DNA of 64,000 nt from Shinisaurus crocodilurus (GCA_021292165.1 JAHFWL010001321.1:638501-702500), one strand, 5' to 3'. Counted from the stretch's first letter, positions 20,668 to 31,138 are shown. The notes: a model not told the origin generated them from the letters alone. Translations and numbers: made by a program.

Positions 20668-21362
20668 GATAAAATGGCCGCCGAGCGGACGGAGCTGCCT
20701 TCACAGGCTGTTCGGTTCCAGTCCGAGGGGACGCAGTGTCAGGTGAAAGAGGAACCAGACGAGGGGCTGCCCCACTGCTCGGGTTCTCGGGAGCTCTTGA
20801 AGGTGGTGTGCGTTCCTGACGTAGGGTTTGGCTATCCACGAGCTCTGTGGGATGATGCTGAGTGCTCCCGTAGAGGGTTTGGTTGCTGCCAGCTGCTGGC
20901 CCAGCAGGAAGCAAGCAACTTGTTGGCCTACCGGGCCTCAATGGAGATGCCCAAGCGACATATATTGGTCCAGATGTGGATGAAGCAGCCCCACAAGCCT
21001 ATAAGAGCCTTGGCCGCCTTGGAGAATATGAGCCAGTGAAGGAAGAGGCCCATTGTGAGCTTGCTCTCGAGACAGAGGCCTGGAGGCAGCGTTTCCGGGG
21101 GTTCCACTACGAGCAGGCTGAGAAGCCGAGGGAGGCGTGCCGGCACCTCTGGGAGCTCTGCCGGCAGTGGCTGCGACCGGAGAGGAACGCCAAGGAGCAG
21201 ATGCTGGAGCTGGTGATCCTAGAGCAGTTCCTGGCCATCCTGCCCCCGGAGATGCAGGCCTGGGTTAGGGATGGTGACCCGGAGACCTGCTCCCACGCGG
21301 TGGCCCTGGCTGAGGATTTCTTGTTGAGGCAGCAAGAGGCCCAGGAGGGACCGGAAAAACAG
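20668..21362 (+). CDS. Locus B, SCAN-domain exon (frame-disrupted N-terminal half)
   Basis: An acceptor ending TTGTCAG precedes GATAAAATGG, giving ATG at 20674 with A at -3 and G at +4. The N-terminus ([10 protein letters not shown]..., [17 protein letters not shown]) reads in one frame to ~20860. A short piece resembling VAA-C-WP reads in a second frame. From ~20925 a third frame runs [23 protein letters not shown] and the SCAN core ([79 protein letters not shown]) to CAG|GTGAGG in phase 0. SCAN is an all-helical dimerisation domain. Two frame changes upstream of an otherwise intact SCAN core suggest a pseudogene exon, an alternative start or assembly indels. The phase-0 end fits the exon at 26324. 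Confidence 0.72.
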
Positions 21363-21401
21363 GTGAGGAGAACCAGTTGCCTTTGGCGGGGGTAAGGAGA
21401 G

Positions 21402-21600
21402 GGAAGGAACTGGAGCTCAGTGCGAGAGCCCCTGCTTTGCAAGTAGAAGGTTCCAGGTTCGATCTCCAGCATCTCCAGGTAGGGCTGGAAAAACGTCTGC
21501 CTGAAACCCTGGAGAGCTGCTGCCAGTCAGTATCGACAGTACAGGACTAGATGGACCAAGGGTCTGACTCAGTGTAAAGGAAGCTTAAGTTCCTATTTAA
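21402..21600 (+). repeat. tRNA-Ala-derived SINE, copy just after the SCAN exon
   Basis: GGAGCTCAGTGCGAGAGCCC, GGTTCGATCTCCAGCATCTC and the tail GACTAGATGGACCAAGGGTCT are all present. It begins about 40 nt downstream of the SCAN exon donor. Confidence 0.8.
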
Positions 21601-21689
21601 TTCAGTCCTTTTTTCAGAACTATGAGGACTGGAATCTTACAGACTGGAAACTGTATTAAAATATTGGGTGACATGACTATTACATACAA

Positions 21690-21805
21690 GGATGGGGCCG
21701 TAGTTCTGTGGTAGAGCCCCTGCTTTGCATGCCGAAGGTCCCAGGTTAAAATCCCCAGCATCTCCAGGTAGGGCTGGGAAAGACCCCTTCCTGAGACCCT
21801 GCCAC
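21690..21805 (+). repeat. tRNA-Ala-derived SINE, 3'-truncated copy
   Basis: GCCGTAGTTCTGTGGTAGAG and CAGCATCTCCAGGTAGGGCT mark the tRNA-related part and the body start. The tail is absent. A further scrap, ATGGGCTGTAGCTCAGAGC, lies at 22031. Confidence 0.75.
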
Positions 21806-22111
21806 GTGTGGCTCGAGAATCAGAAATGGTGGCAAGCCTTGAAAAAGCGCTTGTTAACACACGTTCTCCCTGGCCGGCAAGTGATTCTGTTACCACCCAG
21901 TCTTATTGCTATTTTGTTGTAATGGGTTTTTAAATTATTATTTTTATCTTGTATTTTTAATATGAACCACTTAGGAATTTGAGTACCCGGCACTGCTCTT
22001 TTTATGTTCTCTGTTGATGATCTTAACACATGATGGGCTGTAGCTCAGAGCACAGGCTTCACAGGTCCATCCGGCTCAGGGTTGTCTTCACTTACCAGCG
22101 GCTGTTCTCTA

Positions 22112-22392
22112 GGGTTAAAAATGTCAGAAGAGACCTGCTGGATCAGACCGAGGTCCATCTAGTCCAGTATTCTGCTCACACAAGTGGCCAACCAGCTGCC
22201 CCAATGGGAAACCCACAAGCAGGACGTGAGTGCAACAGCACCCTCCCGCCCATGTTCCCCAGTAACTGGTGTACACAGGCATCCTGCCTCTGATCCTGGA
22301 GGTAGCATAGAGCCATGAGGACTAGTAGCCATTGATAGCTTCATCCTACTACATCTTGTGGTAGCAAAATTCCATCTGAAAAGGTGTTTTGC
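22112..22392 (-). mobile_element. CR1 family B 3'-end fragment
   Basis: Minus-strand copy: AGAAGAGACCTGCTGGATCAG and CATCTAGTCCAGTATTCTGC are the complement of the family-B tail. CCTCTGATCCTGGAGGTAGC and TCCTACTACATCTTGTGG follow. Confidence 0.75.
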
Positions 22393-22469
22393 CACTAGGC
22401 CATGGTTCTTTGGGGATATTCCAAATAAGCACAAAAAAGTATATTTAGCAGAAATAGTCTAATTGTGGC

Positions 22470-23589
22470 CACTCCTGGCAGACACAAGGCAGTGATTTGT
22501 ACTTTGACTCAAATAGCTTTTATTATGTATCGAACAGATGGAAAGCTTTTTAATCTCAGCAGGCTGAAAGCAAAAAGTAAGGTAATTACAACCTCCATTG
22601 TGGAACTTCAGTATGCTGATGATAATGTGGTCTCCGCACATTCAGAGGATGATCTCCAAACTATCCTAAATGCTTTTGCAGAAGCATACGGAAAACTTGG
22701 TCTCTCACTTAACATCAAAAAAACCAAAGTGCTTCATCAGCAAGTGCAAGCTAACCCTTTGGTGATGCCATCTATCCAGCTTGGCGGGACAATACTGGAA
22801 AATGTCGATCATTTTCTCTATCTTGGCAGCTATCTTTCTGTTACAGCTAACATCGACAGTGAAATCCAGCATCGTTTGAGCTCCGCAAGTGCCACGTTTT
22901 CTCGAATGAAACATAGAGTGTTCGAGGATCGGGATATTTGTAAGAAGACCAAAACACTGGTTTATGAAGCCATTGTATTACCAACTTTATTGTATGCCTG
23001 CGAAACATGGACTATCTATAAACGTCACTTCCACCTCCTTGAAAGATTTCATCAACGTTGCCTCCGGAAAATCCTGCGAATTACTTGGGAAGATAGGCGA
23101 ACAAATGTCAGTGTACTGGAAGAAGCAAAGACTACTAGCATTGAAAAAATGATCCTTCAACGCCAACTTCAGTGGACCGGTCATGTTGTTCGAATGCCTG
23201 ACTGCCGTCTCCCAAGGCAGTTACTTTATTCCCAACTCAAGGATGGAAAGCGGAATATCGGTGGTCAATATAAGAGGTTTAAAGATGTTCATAAGGCTAA
23301 TCTAAAAAAATGCAATATAAACATCGAAAACTGGGAAGCTCTGGCCCATGAACGATCTAACTGGAGGTTGGCCTTTCACAAAGGTTCCATGGACTTTGAA
23401 GAAGCCCGAGTGCAAGGTGAAAGGGAGAAACGTGCTAAGCGAAAAGCACGTCAAACGAATCCTTTACAGGACCATCTTCCATCTGGTAACCTGTGTCCTC
23501 ACCGGGGGAAGCTCGGTCAAGCCGATCTTGCTCCAGGCTACACAGCAGGTCCTGTTACAAACAATGGCTACAAAAGACAGCTCTTTTAG
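22470..23589 (+). mobile_element. RTE-like LINE, uninterrupted C-terminal half of ORF2
   Basis: One open frame of 374 codons. From about residue 24 (MYRTDGKLFNLSRLKAKSK) it contains the catalytic ELQYADDNVVSAHSEDDLQ, then LSLNIKKTKVLHQ, FLYLGSYLS, LLYACETWTIYKRHFHLLE and LQWTGHVVRMPDCRLPRQ. The sequence is typical of RTE-group reverse transcriptases. The endonuclease and fingers region is absent (5' truncation), so it cannot transpose alone. The lack of stops over more than 1 kb suggests a fairly young insertion. It lies in the same orientation as locus B, in its first intron. Confidence 0.8.
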
Positions 23590-24004
23590 CATCCTACAAA
23601 GTTAGCTTCTTAAACTAATGCTGCAGAATAGATAGAGCCCTCCCATTCAGGCCAGGCATGCTAAGGAAGTCCTGCCTTCAAGGTGGATCCTTTCCTTGAG
23701 GAGTCTCTTTGGTAGCCAATCCCTTGGAATGTGTATTACTCTGCACTGCTCCTCCCTCCTCATTTGATGTCTAACCCTGGGATCTCTAACACCCACTCCC
23801 TCCTCCTTCTCATTTGGTTTCAGAAGGCCTCTTGAACTCTCAGCACCATTCCCACCTATCTCCAGCTGCTGTGGCCTTGAGGCCTCTGCCTCCTCCTCCT
23901 CATCTGAGTCAGGATCAAGTCCCACATCTTCTTGAGGAGCCTCTGCAAAGGTGCTAGGCCCAACCCCTACACTAATAAAGCAAAAAAGGAAAACAGTACA
24001 TTAA
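23590..24004. other. Intronic stretch, CT-rich, without recognised feature
   Basis: Contains a pyrimidine-rich run near 23750-23900. A 92-codon minus-strand acidic frame here has no recognisable motif and is judged non-coding. Confidence 0.4.
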
Positions 24005-24525
24005 AAGGTGGATCCACAGTTGGCTACAGAATCGGACTCAAATAGTGCTTATCAATGGTACCTTCTCAAACTGGGGAGAGGTAATGAGTGGGGTACTGCA
24101 GGGCTCGGTCCTGGGCCCAGTGCTTTTCAACATTTTTATTAATGACTTGGATGAGGAGGTGCAGGGAATGCTTATCAAATTTGCAGATGACACAAAGTTG
24201 GGTGGAACAGCTAATACTCTGGAGGGCCAGGATCTCTTCTCAATCATCCCAGATTGCAGGACACGGAATAATCGGCTCAAGTTACAGGAAGCCAAATTCC
24301 GCCTGGACATCAGGAAACATTTCATGACTGTTAGAGCAATACACCAATGGAACCAACTACCTAGGGAGGTTGTGGGCTCTCCCACTCTGGAGGCGTTCAA
24401 GGTGCAGCTGGACAACCATCTGTCGAGGATGCTTTGAACTGGGTTTCTGCATTGAGCAGGGTGTTGGACTCGATGGCCTTATAGGCCTCTTCCAACTCTA
24501 CTATTCTATGATTCTAAAGCATCAA
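24005..24525 (+). mobile_element. CR1 family A, internally deleted copy
   Basis: Reads through VLGPVLFNIFINDLDEEVQ and FADDTKLGGTANTLEG, then jumps straight to QDLFSIIPDCRTRNN and VRAIHQWNQLPREVV in the same frame. About 0.5-0.6 kb of reverse-transcriptase thumb present in the copy at 27618-29322 is missing. The 3' end TTGAGCAGGGTGTTGGACTC and TTCTATGATTCTA is intact. Confidence 0.8.
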
Positions 24526-24559
24526 GCAAGAGAATTCTGTGCATCACTCACTCCTCGAT

Positions 24560-24812
24560 ATATATATATATTTATTTATTTATTATATTTATACCCCGCC
24601 TTTTTTCCTGCAAGGAACTCAAGCCGGCTTACATAGTCCTCCTCCTCCTCTCCATTTTATCCTCACAACAACCCTGTGAGGTAGGTTAGGCTGAGAGTCA
24701 GTGACTGGCCCAAAGTCACCCAGTGAGTTTCATGGCTGAGCTGAGTGGGGAATAGAACCCGGATCTCCCGAGTCCCAGTCCAACACTCTCACCACTATGC
24801 CACACTGGCTTA
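24560..24812 (-). repeat. MIR-like tRNA-derived SINE, copy 5
   Basis: Minus-strand copy with ATATATTTATTTATTTATTA tail, CAACCCTGTGAGGTAGGTTA core and CACTATGCCACACTGGCTTA end. Confidence 0.85.
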
Positions 24813-24973
24813 CAATGGTCTTCCACATTTCCATGCTGGGGTTCCCAGTAGCAGGCGGGGACATCTGCTTTATGATTTTGCTCTAATAGTGCACTTTGTT
24901 TTCCTTTGCTTCAATTACCTCTGCTAATCTGCTTCTCTTTAACCTATCTCTTTCTTTCACCCATTGGTTTAAT

Positions 24974-25133
24974 AGATTATAGAGTTGGAAGGAGCCTACA
25001 AGGCTACCGAGTCCAACCCCCTGCTCAATGCAGGAAACTAGAGGAGGGGTCTCCCATCCAAGTAATAACCAGGTCTGACCCTGCTTAGCTTTCCACGCTC
25101 AGACAAGCTGAGCCAACATAAGCCACAGGCCTG
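24974..25133 (-). repeat. 5S rRNA-derived SINE, copy 5
   Basis: Same structure as copies 2-4, in intron 1 of locus B and antisense to it. Confidence 0.8.
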
Positions 25134-25164
25134 TGCTTATTGCCTCTGAATATCCTAAAAAGTA

Positions 25165-25291
25165 CCGTCGCTGATTGGCAAAACACAAGGCTCTTTCCTG
25201 GCCCTACCTAGAGATGCTGGGAATTGAACCTGGGACCTTCACTATGCAAAGACAGTGCAGCAGGTGCTCTGCCACTGAGCCATGGCCCTTT
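25165..25291 (-). repeat. tRNA-Ala-derived SINE, 5' part
   Basis: Complementary-strand copy: AGAGATGCTGGGAATTGAAC and CTCTGCCACTGAGCCATGGC are the B-box and A-box complements. Confidence 0.75.
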
Positions 25292-25429
25292 TCATGAGCC
25301 TACTTGGTTGAGTCCCTCTCTGCCTTCTAGCATCTGGCCAAAGAGCCAGATCTCTTTCGGGGATGCTGTGCCTGTGATCTGGTTGTGGGTTAGGCAGTGA
25401 GGCAAGGATGTTTTGAGTGGCTATACCTA

Positions 25430-26255
25430 CAATTAATTAATTAATTAATTCAATTTATTACATTTCTATGCTGCCCAATAGCCAAAGCTCTCTGGACAGC
25501 TCACAACATGATAAAACATAATGTAAAACCTTTAGGGCATAATCCTATGGCCACTAGGCAGAGTCTAGACAGCCATAGGAGAGGTCAGAGTCCCAGCTCT
25601 GAGCTGGAATTCTGACCTCAGAGCGCCCTCCTTCTGCCCTCGCAGCCAGCGTGGGAAGAACCGCACCGACTGTAGCTCCAAGGTAGGTCTTCTGACCTTG
25701 GAGCTGGAGGTTTGTGGGCGTTCTGGGGGGTGAGGCAGGGAGGGGAGGAGTAAGGCTCCACCACAATATGTACCGGTAGTTTCATGAGGCGGCGCCTCAG
25801 CCTCTGCTCATGCTCTGGGGCAAAAGACTTAAGACAGTTGTCTAAGTCTTTTGCAGGGTGGAAGAGCGCGGAGATGACCTTCGCTTCTGCGCTCCTTCCA
25901 CCCTCCATTGGATGCCTGTAATCCTCCGAGTTCAGAGGGTTACAAGCAGCCACATTGGATTGCACTGCCGACGTACCAAAATTTAAAACAGTTTGGAGCA
26001 GTTAAAAACTATTACCAACAAGACTACCAGGACTTGATTAAAAAAAAAAAACCCTAACATTAAAAAAAGCCCCATCATAGGCCATCAAATGCCCGGGAGT
26101 AAAGTCTTAACCTGGTGCTAAAAAGATGACAATGTTGATGCCAGGTGGGTCTCACTGGAGAGAGCATTTCACAGTCGGGTGGCCACCACTGAAAAGGCCC
26201 TGTCCCTTGTTGCTATCCTCCAAGCCTCCCTCAGAGGAGCCACTCAGGGGAGAGC
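25430..26255 (-). mobile_element. L2-like LINE 3' end, interrupted near 25540-25975
   Basis: TACATTTCTATGCTGCCCAA with AGCTCTCTGGACAGCTCAC also occurs at 51045-51110 and marks a LINE 3' end. Sequence from 25976 (TTTAAAACAGTTTGGAGCAG) to GGTGGCCACCACTGAAAAGG resumes the same element, with a coding remnant of the LINE C-terminus. The block between the two parts is an unrelated GC-rich insertion with shadow ORFs. Confidence 0.55.
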
Positions 26256-26323
26256 CTCAGATTCTGCTTCCCGACTTACGTCTGTCCCTGTGTCCTGATT
26301 TGGATCCTCCCGGCTGTTTTCAG

Positions 26324-26447
26324 GTGCTAATCCATCCGAGATCCCTGAATCTCCCTGAAGCACAATGGCCTCCGTCGGATATCGAACCAAAACAGCTTTA
26401 CAGAGAGCCTAAGCAGGAGGAGAACGCTGGAGACGCCTGCACTGTGG
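26324..26447 (+). CDS. Locus B, KRAB-A-derived exon (124 nt)
   Basis: Flanked by CTGTTTTCAG at 26323 and a GTGAGG donor at 26448. In phase 0 it reads VLIHPRSLNLPEAQW, then LYREPKQEENAGD to TVG, 41 codons plus one base. The EAQW...KQLYRE...QEN spacing matches the KRAB A-box SEEEW...LYREVM-EN, but the N-terminal FEEVAV part is unrecognisable. The phase-0 start fits the SCAN exon ending at 21362. The leftover G completes a Gly codon with the zinc-finger exon at 33186. Length and phases equal those of 1626-1749 and 49348-49471. Probably a degenerate KRAB with reduced corepressor binding (inference). Confidence 0.7.
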
Positions 26448-26685
26448 GTGAGGGTTCCTTTGTGTTCAATATTCTCATTAAGTCTGGGGGCATAGAGATG
26501 TTGTGAAGGAGGGAGGGACCCCACCCAACCTCCCTGCAGGATAGACAGGGGCTAAATAAACCAGTTGGCTGCCACCACCCCTTAGTCATCCACTACAGCT
26601 CGAAGAAGGGGAGCCTTGAGCCTCACAGATATAATGGGGTGACTGGAATAAGGGTGTGTGCTGCCGCCCTCTATTGCAGTCACCC
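26448..26685 (+). other. Intron 2 of locus B, 5' part
   Basis: No repeat or exon recognised. It ends at the left edge of the candidate solo LTR. Confidence 0.4.
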
Positions 26686-27368
26686 TGTCACACCCCACCC
26701 CTCATAGGGCCTCAAGCTTGCCCTCCTTTTTGAGATCTATGGGTGCGCTTACGTAAGGTTGGGGGTTTCTCTTTCTCTAACCCTTACCTCTCTCACACTG
26801 ACTTTGGGATGTCTGTTATCCCTACCTTATACTTCTTTGACCAAATATAAAGCATTGGTTGCTTCAATATACAAAGTAAAGTTTACTTTAAAATACAACC
26901 GTTTCTGGAAATAAGTTTCATATGTAAGTTTCAGTCCATATTAATTAATTTACTATCTTATCCTATTACCAATCCTTCCTCACCAACTGTTCCTAAAATA
27001 TCAATCCCTGCACTCACTAGCCTAATCTAACAATCCTAATTTAATCTCTCAGCTCTCTCCAGTCAGCTTCACAGACTCCCAAACAGCACTTCCCACACAC
27101 TCTCCTCTCTCTTCCCCACACACTCCTTTCTGAACAGCACCGCCAACAGTTTATATAACTCAGGCTCTACCCCCCTTCTCACTCTCAGCCAGTCATGTCA
27201 CATATGCAAATACCCCATTCTTCCTGCCCATCATTTCTCACTTATCTAACATAACACATATAGATGCAACAGCAATACATACTTCTAATCATATACTCAA
27301 CACAAGAACACATTATCATACTTTCCATATATACACTTTAAATTTACCCCCAATAACATAAAATCACA
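26686..27368 (-). mobile_element. Candidate solo LTR, antisense to locus B
   Basis: Plus-strand ends are TGTCACACCCC and AAAATCACA, that is TG...CA termini on either strand. They are flanked by CACCC and CTCCC, a possible 5-base target duplication with one mismatch. On the minus strand an AGTTATATAAACTG TATA-like box (27151-27160) and a downstream ATTAAA near 27037 fit LTR promoter and polyadenylation signals. No internal retroviral genes are present. The family is not recognised. Confidence 0.45.
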
Positions 27369-27617
27369 CTCCCTCCCCAACCTGAAACAAGATTAGGTAG
27401 CAAGTCACTTGAGCCAAAGGCACTGATACTAGCCCTGTTACCTGGAAGAAACTGCAGACAAGCTGGAAGTAGAAAGGGGATTTATTGAAAAAAAATAAGA
27501 GGGGAGGGGGGAGAGGGGATGGAAAAAGTTACACAAATTGTTACACAGAACATTTGGTACAATACCCCTGAGCAAAATAACAACTATCTAACCGGCGCTA
27601 TACATTACCAGGGCAAT
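27369..27617. other. Intronic stretch without recognised feature
   Basis: Between the candidate LTR and the CR1 copy. A/G-rich near 27480-27520. Nothing supportable. Confidence 0.35.
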
Positions 27618-29322
27618 AGGTCATAGAATCATAGAATCATAGAAAAGTAGAGTTGGAAGGGGCCTACAAGGCCATTGAGTCCAACCCCCTGCTCAATGCA
27701 GGAATCCAGGTCAAAGCATCCCTGACAGATGGCTGTCCAGCTGCACCTTGAATGCCTCCAGAGTGGGAGAGTCCACCACCTCCCTAGGTAGTTGATTCCA
27801 TTGTCTTATTGCTCTGACAGTCAGGAAATTTTTCCTGATGTTTAGGTGGAATCTAGGTTCCCGTAACTTGAGCCCATTATTCCGTGTCCTGCAAACTGGG
27901 ATGATCGAGAAGAGATTCTGGCCTTCCTCTGTGTGACATCCCTTCAAGTACTGGAAGAGTACGATCATATCTCCCCTCAGTCTCCTCTTCTGAAGGCTAA
28001 ACATGCCCTGTTCTTTCAGTCTCTCCTCATAGGGCTTTGTTTCCAGTCCCCTGATCATCTTTGTTGCCCTCCTCTGAACCCTCTCCAGTTTGTCTACGTC
28101 CTTCTTAAAGTGTGGTGCCCAGAACTGGATGCAGTACTCAAGATGGGGCCTAACCAGTGCTGAATAAAGGGGAATTATCACTTCACGCGATTTGGAAGCT
28201 ATACTTCTATTAATGCAGCCCAAAATAGCATTTGCCTTCTTTGCAGCCACATTGCATTGCTGGCTCATATTCAGTTTGTGATCTACCACAATTCCAAGAT
28301 CCTTCTCACTTATAGTATTGTTGAGCCAAGTGTCCCCCATTCTGTAACTCTGCATTTGGTTTCCTCTCCCTAGGTGCAGCACTTGGCATTTATCCCTATT
28401 AAATTTCATTCTGTTCTTTTCGGCCCAGCGCTCCAGCCTATCGAGGTCACTTTGAATTTTGTTTCTGTCTTCCAGAGTATTAGCTGTTCCACCCAACTTT
28501 GTGTCATCTGCAAATTTGATAAGCATTCCCTGTACCTCCTCATCCAAGTCATTAATAAAAATGTTGAAGAGCACTGGGCCCAGGACCGAGCCCTGTGGTA
28601 CCCCTGCTTGTTACCTCTCCCCAGTTTGAGAAGGAACCATTGATAAGCACTCTTTGAGTCCGATTCTGTAGCCAACTGTGGATCCACTTGATAGTTGTTC
28701 CATCTAGCCCACTTTTAGCTAGCTTGCTAATCAGGATATCATGAGGCACTTTGTTGAAAGCTTTGCTGAAGTCCAGATATATTATGTCCACAGCATTCCC
28801 ACAGTCCACAAGGGAGGTTACCCGATCAAAAAATGAGATCAGATTAGTCTGGCAGGATTTGTTCTTGACAAATCCATGCTGGCTTCTAGTAATCACTGCA
28901 TTGTTTTCAAGGTGCTTGCAAACTGACTTTTTTATAATCTGCTTCAAAATTTTCCCAGGGATTGATGTCAGACTGACTGGCCTATAGTTCCCAGGTTCTT
29001 CCTTCTTGCCCTTTTTGAAGATGGGAAGGAACAACATTTGCCCTCCTCCAGTCATCTGGCACTTCACCTGTCCTCCATGATTTCTCAAAGATAATAGACA
29101 TTGGTTCTGAGAGTTCTTCTGCCAGTTCCTTTATTACTCTAGGATGCAGCTCATCAGGCCCTGGAGATTTAAACTCGTTCAGAGTAATCAGGTGCTCCTT
29201 GACCATTTGCCTATCAATCTCAAGCTGCAATCCTGCCCCTTCAGTCTGCTGTCTCCTATAGGGCAGTTGTCCAGCCAGGGTCTCCGTTTGGCATGCCACG
29301 CAATCAGTTGGCATCACCAAGT
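27618..29322 (-). mobile_element. CR1 family A, 1.7-kb 5'-truncated copy
   Basis: Minus strand, starting within ORF2 at KEHLITLNEFKSPGPDELHP. It continues with NYRPVSLTSIPGKILKQI, VDIIYLDFSKAFNKVPHDIL, the FADDTKLGGTANTLEDRNK catalytic box, [18 protein letters not shown] and the C-terminal [15 protein letters not shown]. It is broken into three frames (29320-28982, 29088-28552, 28574-27711), so at least two indels are present. The 3' end is the ATTCTATGATTCTATG repeat typical of CR1. It lies antisense in intron 2 of locus B. Confidence 0.9.
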
Positions 29323-29324
29323 GG

Positions 29325-29632
29325 AATCATAGAATCATAGAAAAGTAGAGTTGGAAGGGGCCTACAAGGCCATGGAGTCCAACTCCCTGCTCAATGCAGG
29401 AATCCAGGTCAAAGCATCTCTGACAGATGTCTGTCCAGCTGCACCTTGAATGCCTCCAGAGTGGGAGAGCCCACCACCTCCCTAGGTAGTTGGTTCCATT
29501 GGTGTATTGCTCTAACTGTCAGGAAATGTTTCCTGATGTCCAGGCAGAATCTGGCTTCCTGTAGCTTGAGCCCATTATTCCATGTCCTGCACTCTGGGAT
29601 GGCCGAGAAGAGATCCTGGCCCTTCTTTGGGC
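29325..29632 (-). mobile_element. CR1 family A, 3'-end copy
   Basis: A second tail (AATCATAGAATCATAGAAAA) begins 3 bases after the previous copy's 5' end. It carries the VRAIHQWNQLPREVVGSP frame only. The head-to-tail arrangement suggests insertion of one element beside the other. Confidence 0.85.
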
Positions 29633-29669
29633 CTTCTTTTAACTGCCAACCTTGACAACTTGGCAGATT

Positions 29670-29893
29670 TCCCATAGCCTGGGACTCAGAAGATCCGAGT
29701 TCTTGTCCCCACTCAGCCATGAAGCTCACTGAGTGACTTTGGGCCAGTCACTGACTCTCAGCCTCGCCTACCTCACAGGGTTGTTGTGAAGATAAATTGG
29801 AGAGGAGGAGGAGGAGGATTATGTAAGCCGCCTTGGGTTCCTTGCAGGAAAAATGGTGGGATATAAATATAATAAATAAATAAATAACGTCAC
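29670..29893 (+). repeat. MIR-like tRNA-derived SINE, copy 6
   Basis: GGGACTCAGAAGATCCGAG through CCTCACAGGGTTGTTGTGAA to an (AAAT)n tail. The 5' first ~20 bases are lost. Confidence 0.8.
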
Positions 29894-30064
29894 CATCTGA
29901 AGGTAGGGGCATCTTCCCACAGAGCCTTCAGCTATAAAGTATTTGGGCCAGCCTTGAGGACAGGACCACTTGCCACAGATCTAATTAGCAGGTAGCAAAT
30001 CACTATGGTCTTCATGAACCTAGAATGAGGCCCAGAGAGGGGAATAAGATTTTACAATTTAACC

Positions 30065-30235
30065 CATGCCCGCCCTAATGCTGGCCACATGCTGTAGCTA
30101 AGCAGGTATAAGCCAGGTCAGTGCTTGGGTGGGTGACTGCCTGGGCTGCCCACATCTGTTCTCCTACACCTGAGCAGGGGGTTGGGCTTGATGGCCTTAT
30201 AGGTCCCTTCCAGCTCTACTATTCTATGAACCCAG
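30065..30235 (+). repeat. 5S rRNA-derived SINE, variant subtype
   Basis: GCTAAGCAGGTATAAGCCAG followed by GGGTGGGTGACTGCCTGG keeps the 5S sequence further 3' than the other copies, which stop at GGGAGACC. It still ends in the CR1-like tail AGCAGGGGGTTGGGCTTGAT and CTATTCTATGA. It therefore represents a separate, probably older, form of the family. Confidence 0.65.
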
Positions 30236-30831
30236 GACTTCTTCACAGATGTGTTGTCTGTACAACAGGGCAGCTCTGGATGCGCACTCCTCTTGTCATG
30301 TTCAAATGAGCCATCTCCCCTCCAGGGTCAAGCTTCTGAAGGAACGGTTCTGATTGGCAGGCGCCTGTCACATCCCAAACCTCACTTTCCTTCTCCATCC
30401 CCAGAGCAGTTTTGCTACCTTATTTATTAATTAAATAAAGAAGTTTATTAATTTATTTTTTAAAAATTTATTTAAATAATTATTTAAAATATTACTTTTT
30501 AAAAAAAGAACAATGCAACAAACGAATGTGTTTGAAATGAAGAGACATACAAACGGGGCTTTCAATGAATAAAATCAAACATTCCCCACTTGAAACATGG
30601 AGGGAGAGGCTAGTCAGGGGGAGACTTGTCTTCTCCCCCCACCTCCTCACCCCCGGTCAAGCAGTGATGCTGTGCACCAGACATGGTTAGAAGACTTCTT
30701 GGGCTTCTCCTCCCCATCTCTCTCCACGTCATCCAACTCCAAGCAAGACCTCATCAGTCAGCTGAAATAACAAACCATGGTGAACCCACAGTTCACAATC
30801 CAACAACAGCAAACCCTGGGTTCTCTTAGAA
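30236..30831. other. Intronic stretch without recognised gene
   Basis: Locus B intron 2. A/T-rich run at 30418-30520 and AACAAACCATGGTGAACCCA near 30768, a scrap of the palindromic family-P MITE. No exon supported. Confidence 0.4.
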
Positions 30832-31138
30832 TCATAGAATATTATTGTCCTCTGTGTGACAACCTTTCAAAGACTTGAAGAGTGCTATCACATCTCCCCT
30901 CAGTCTTCTCTTCTGAAGGCTAAATATGCCGTTCTTTCAGTGTCTCCTCATAGGGCTTTGTTTCCAGTCCCCTGATCATCTTTGTTGCCCTCCTCTGAAC
31001 CCTTTCCAGTTTGTCTGCATCCTTGCTAAAGTGTGGTGCCCAGAACTGGACGCAGTACTCAAGGTGAGGCCTAACCAGTGCTGAGTAGAGGGGAACTACC
31101 GGTAGTACTTCCCGCGATTTAGAAGCTATGCTTTGGAA
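30832..31138 (-). mobile_element. CR1 family A fragment, both ends lost
   Basis: The minus frame includes [20 protein letters not shown] and [20 protein letters not shown]. The C-terminal block is missing: AATCATAGAATATTATTG jumps from the terminal repeat straight into the thumb region. It ends at the family-P MITE at 31135. Confidence 0.8.
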
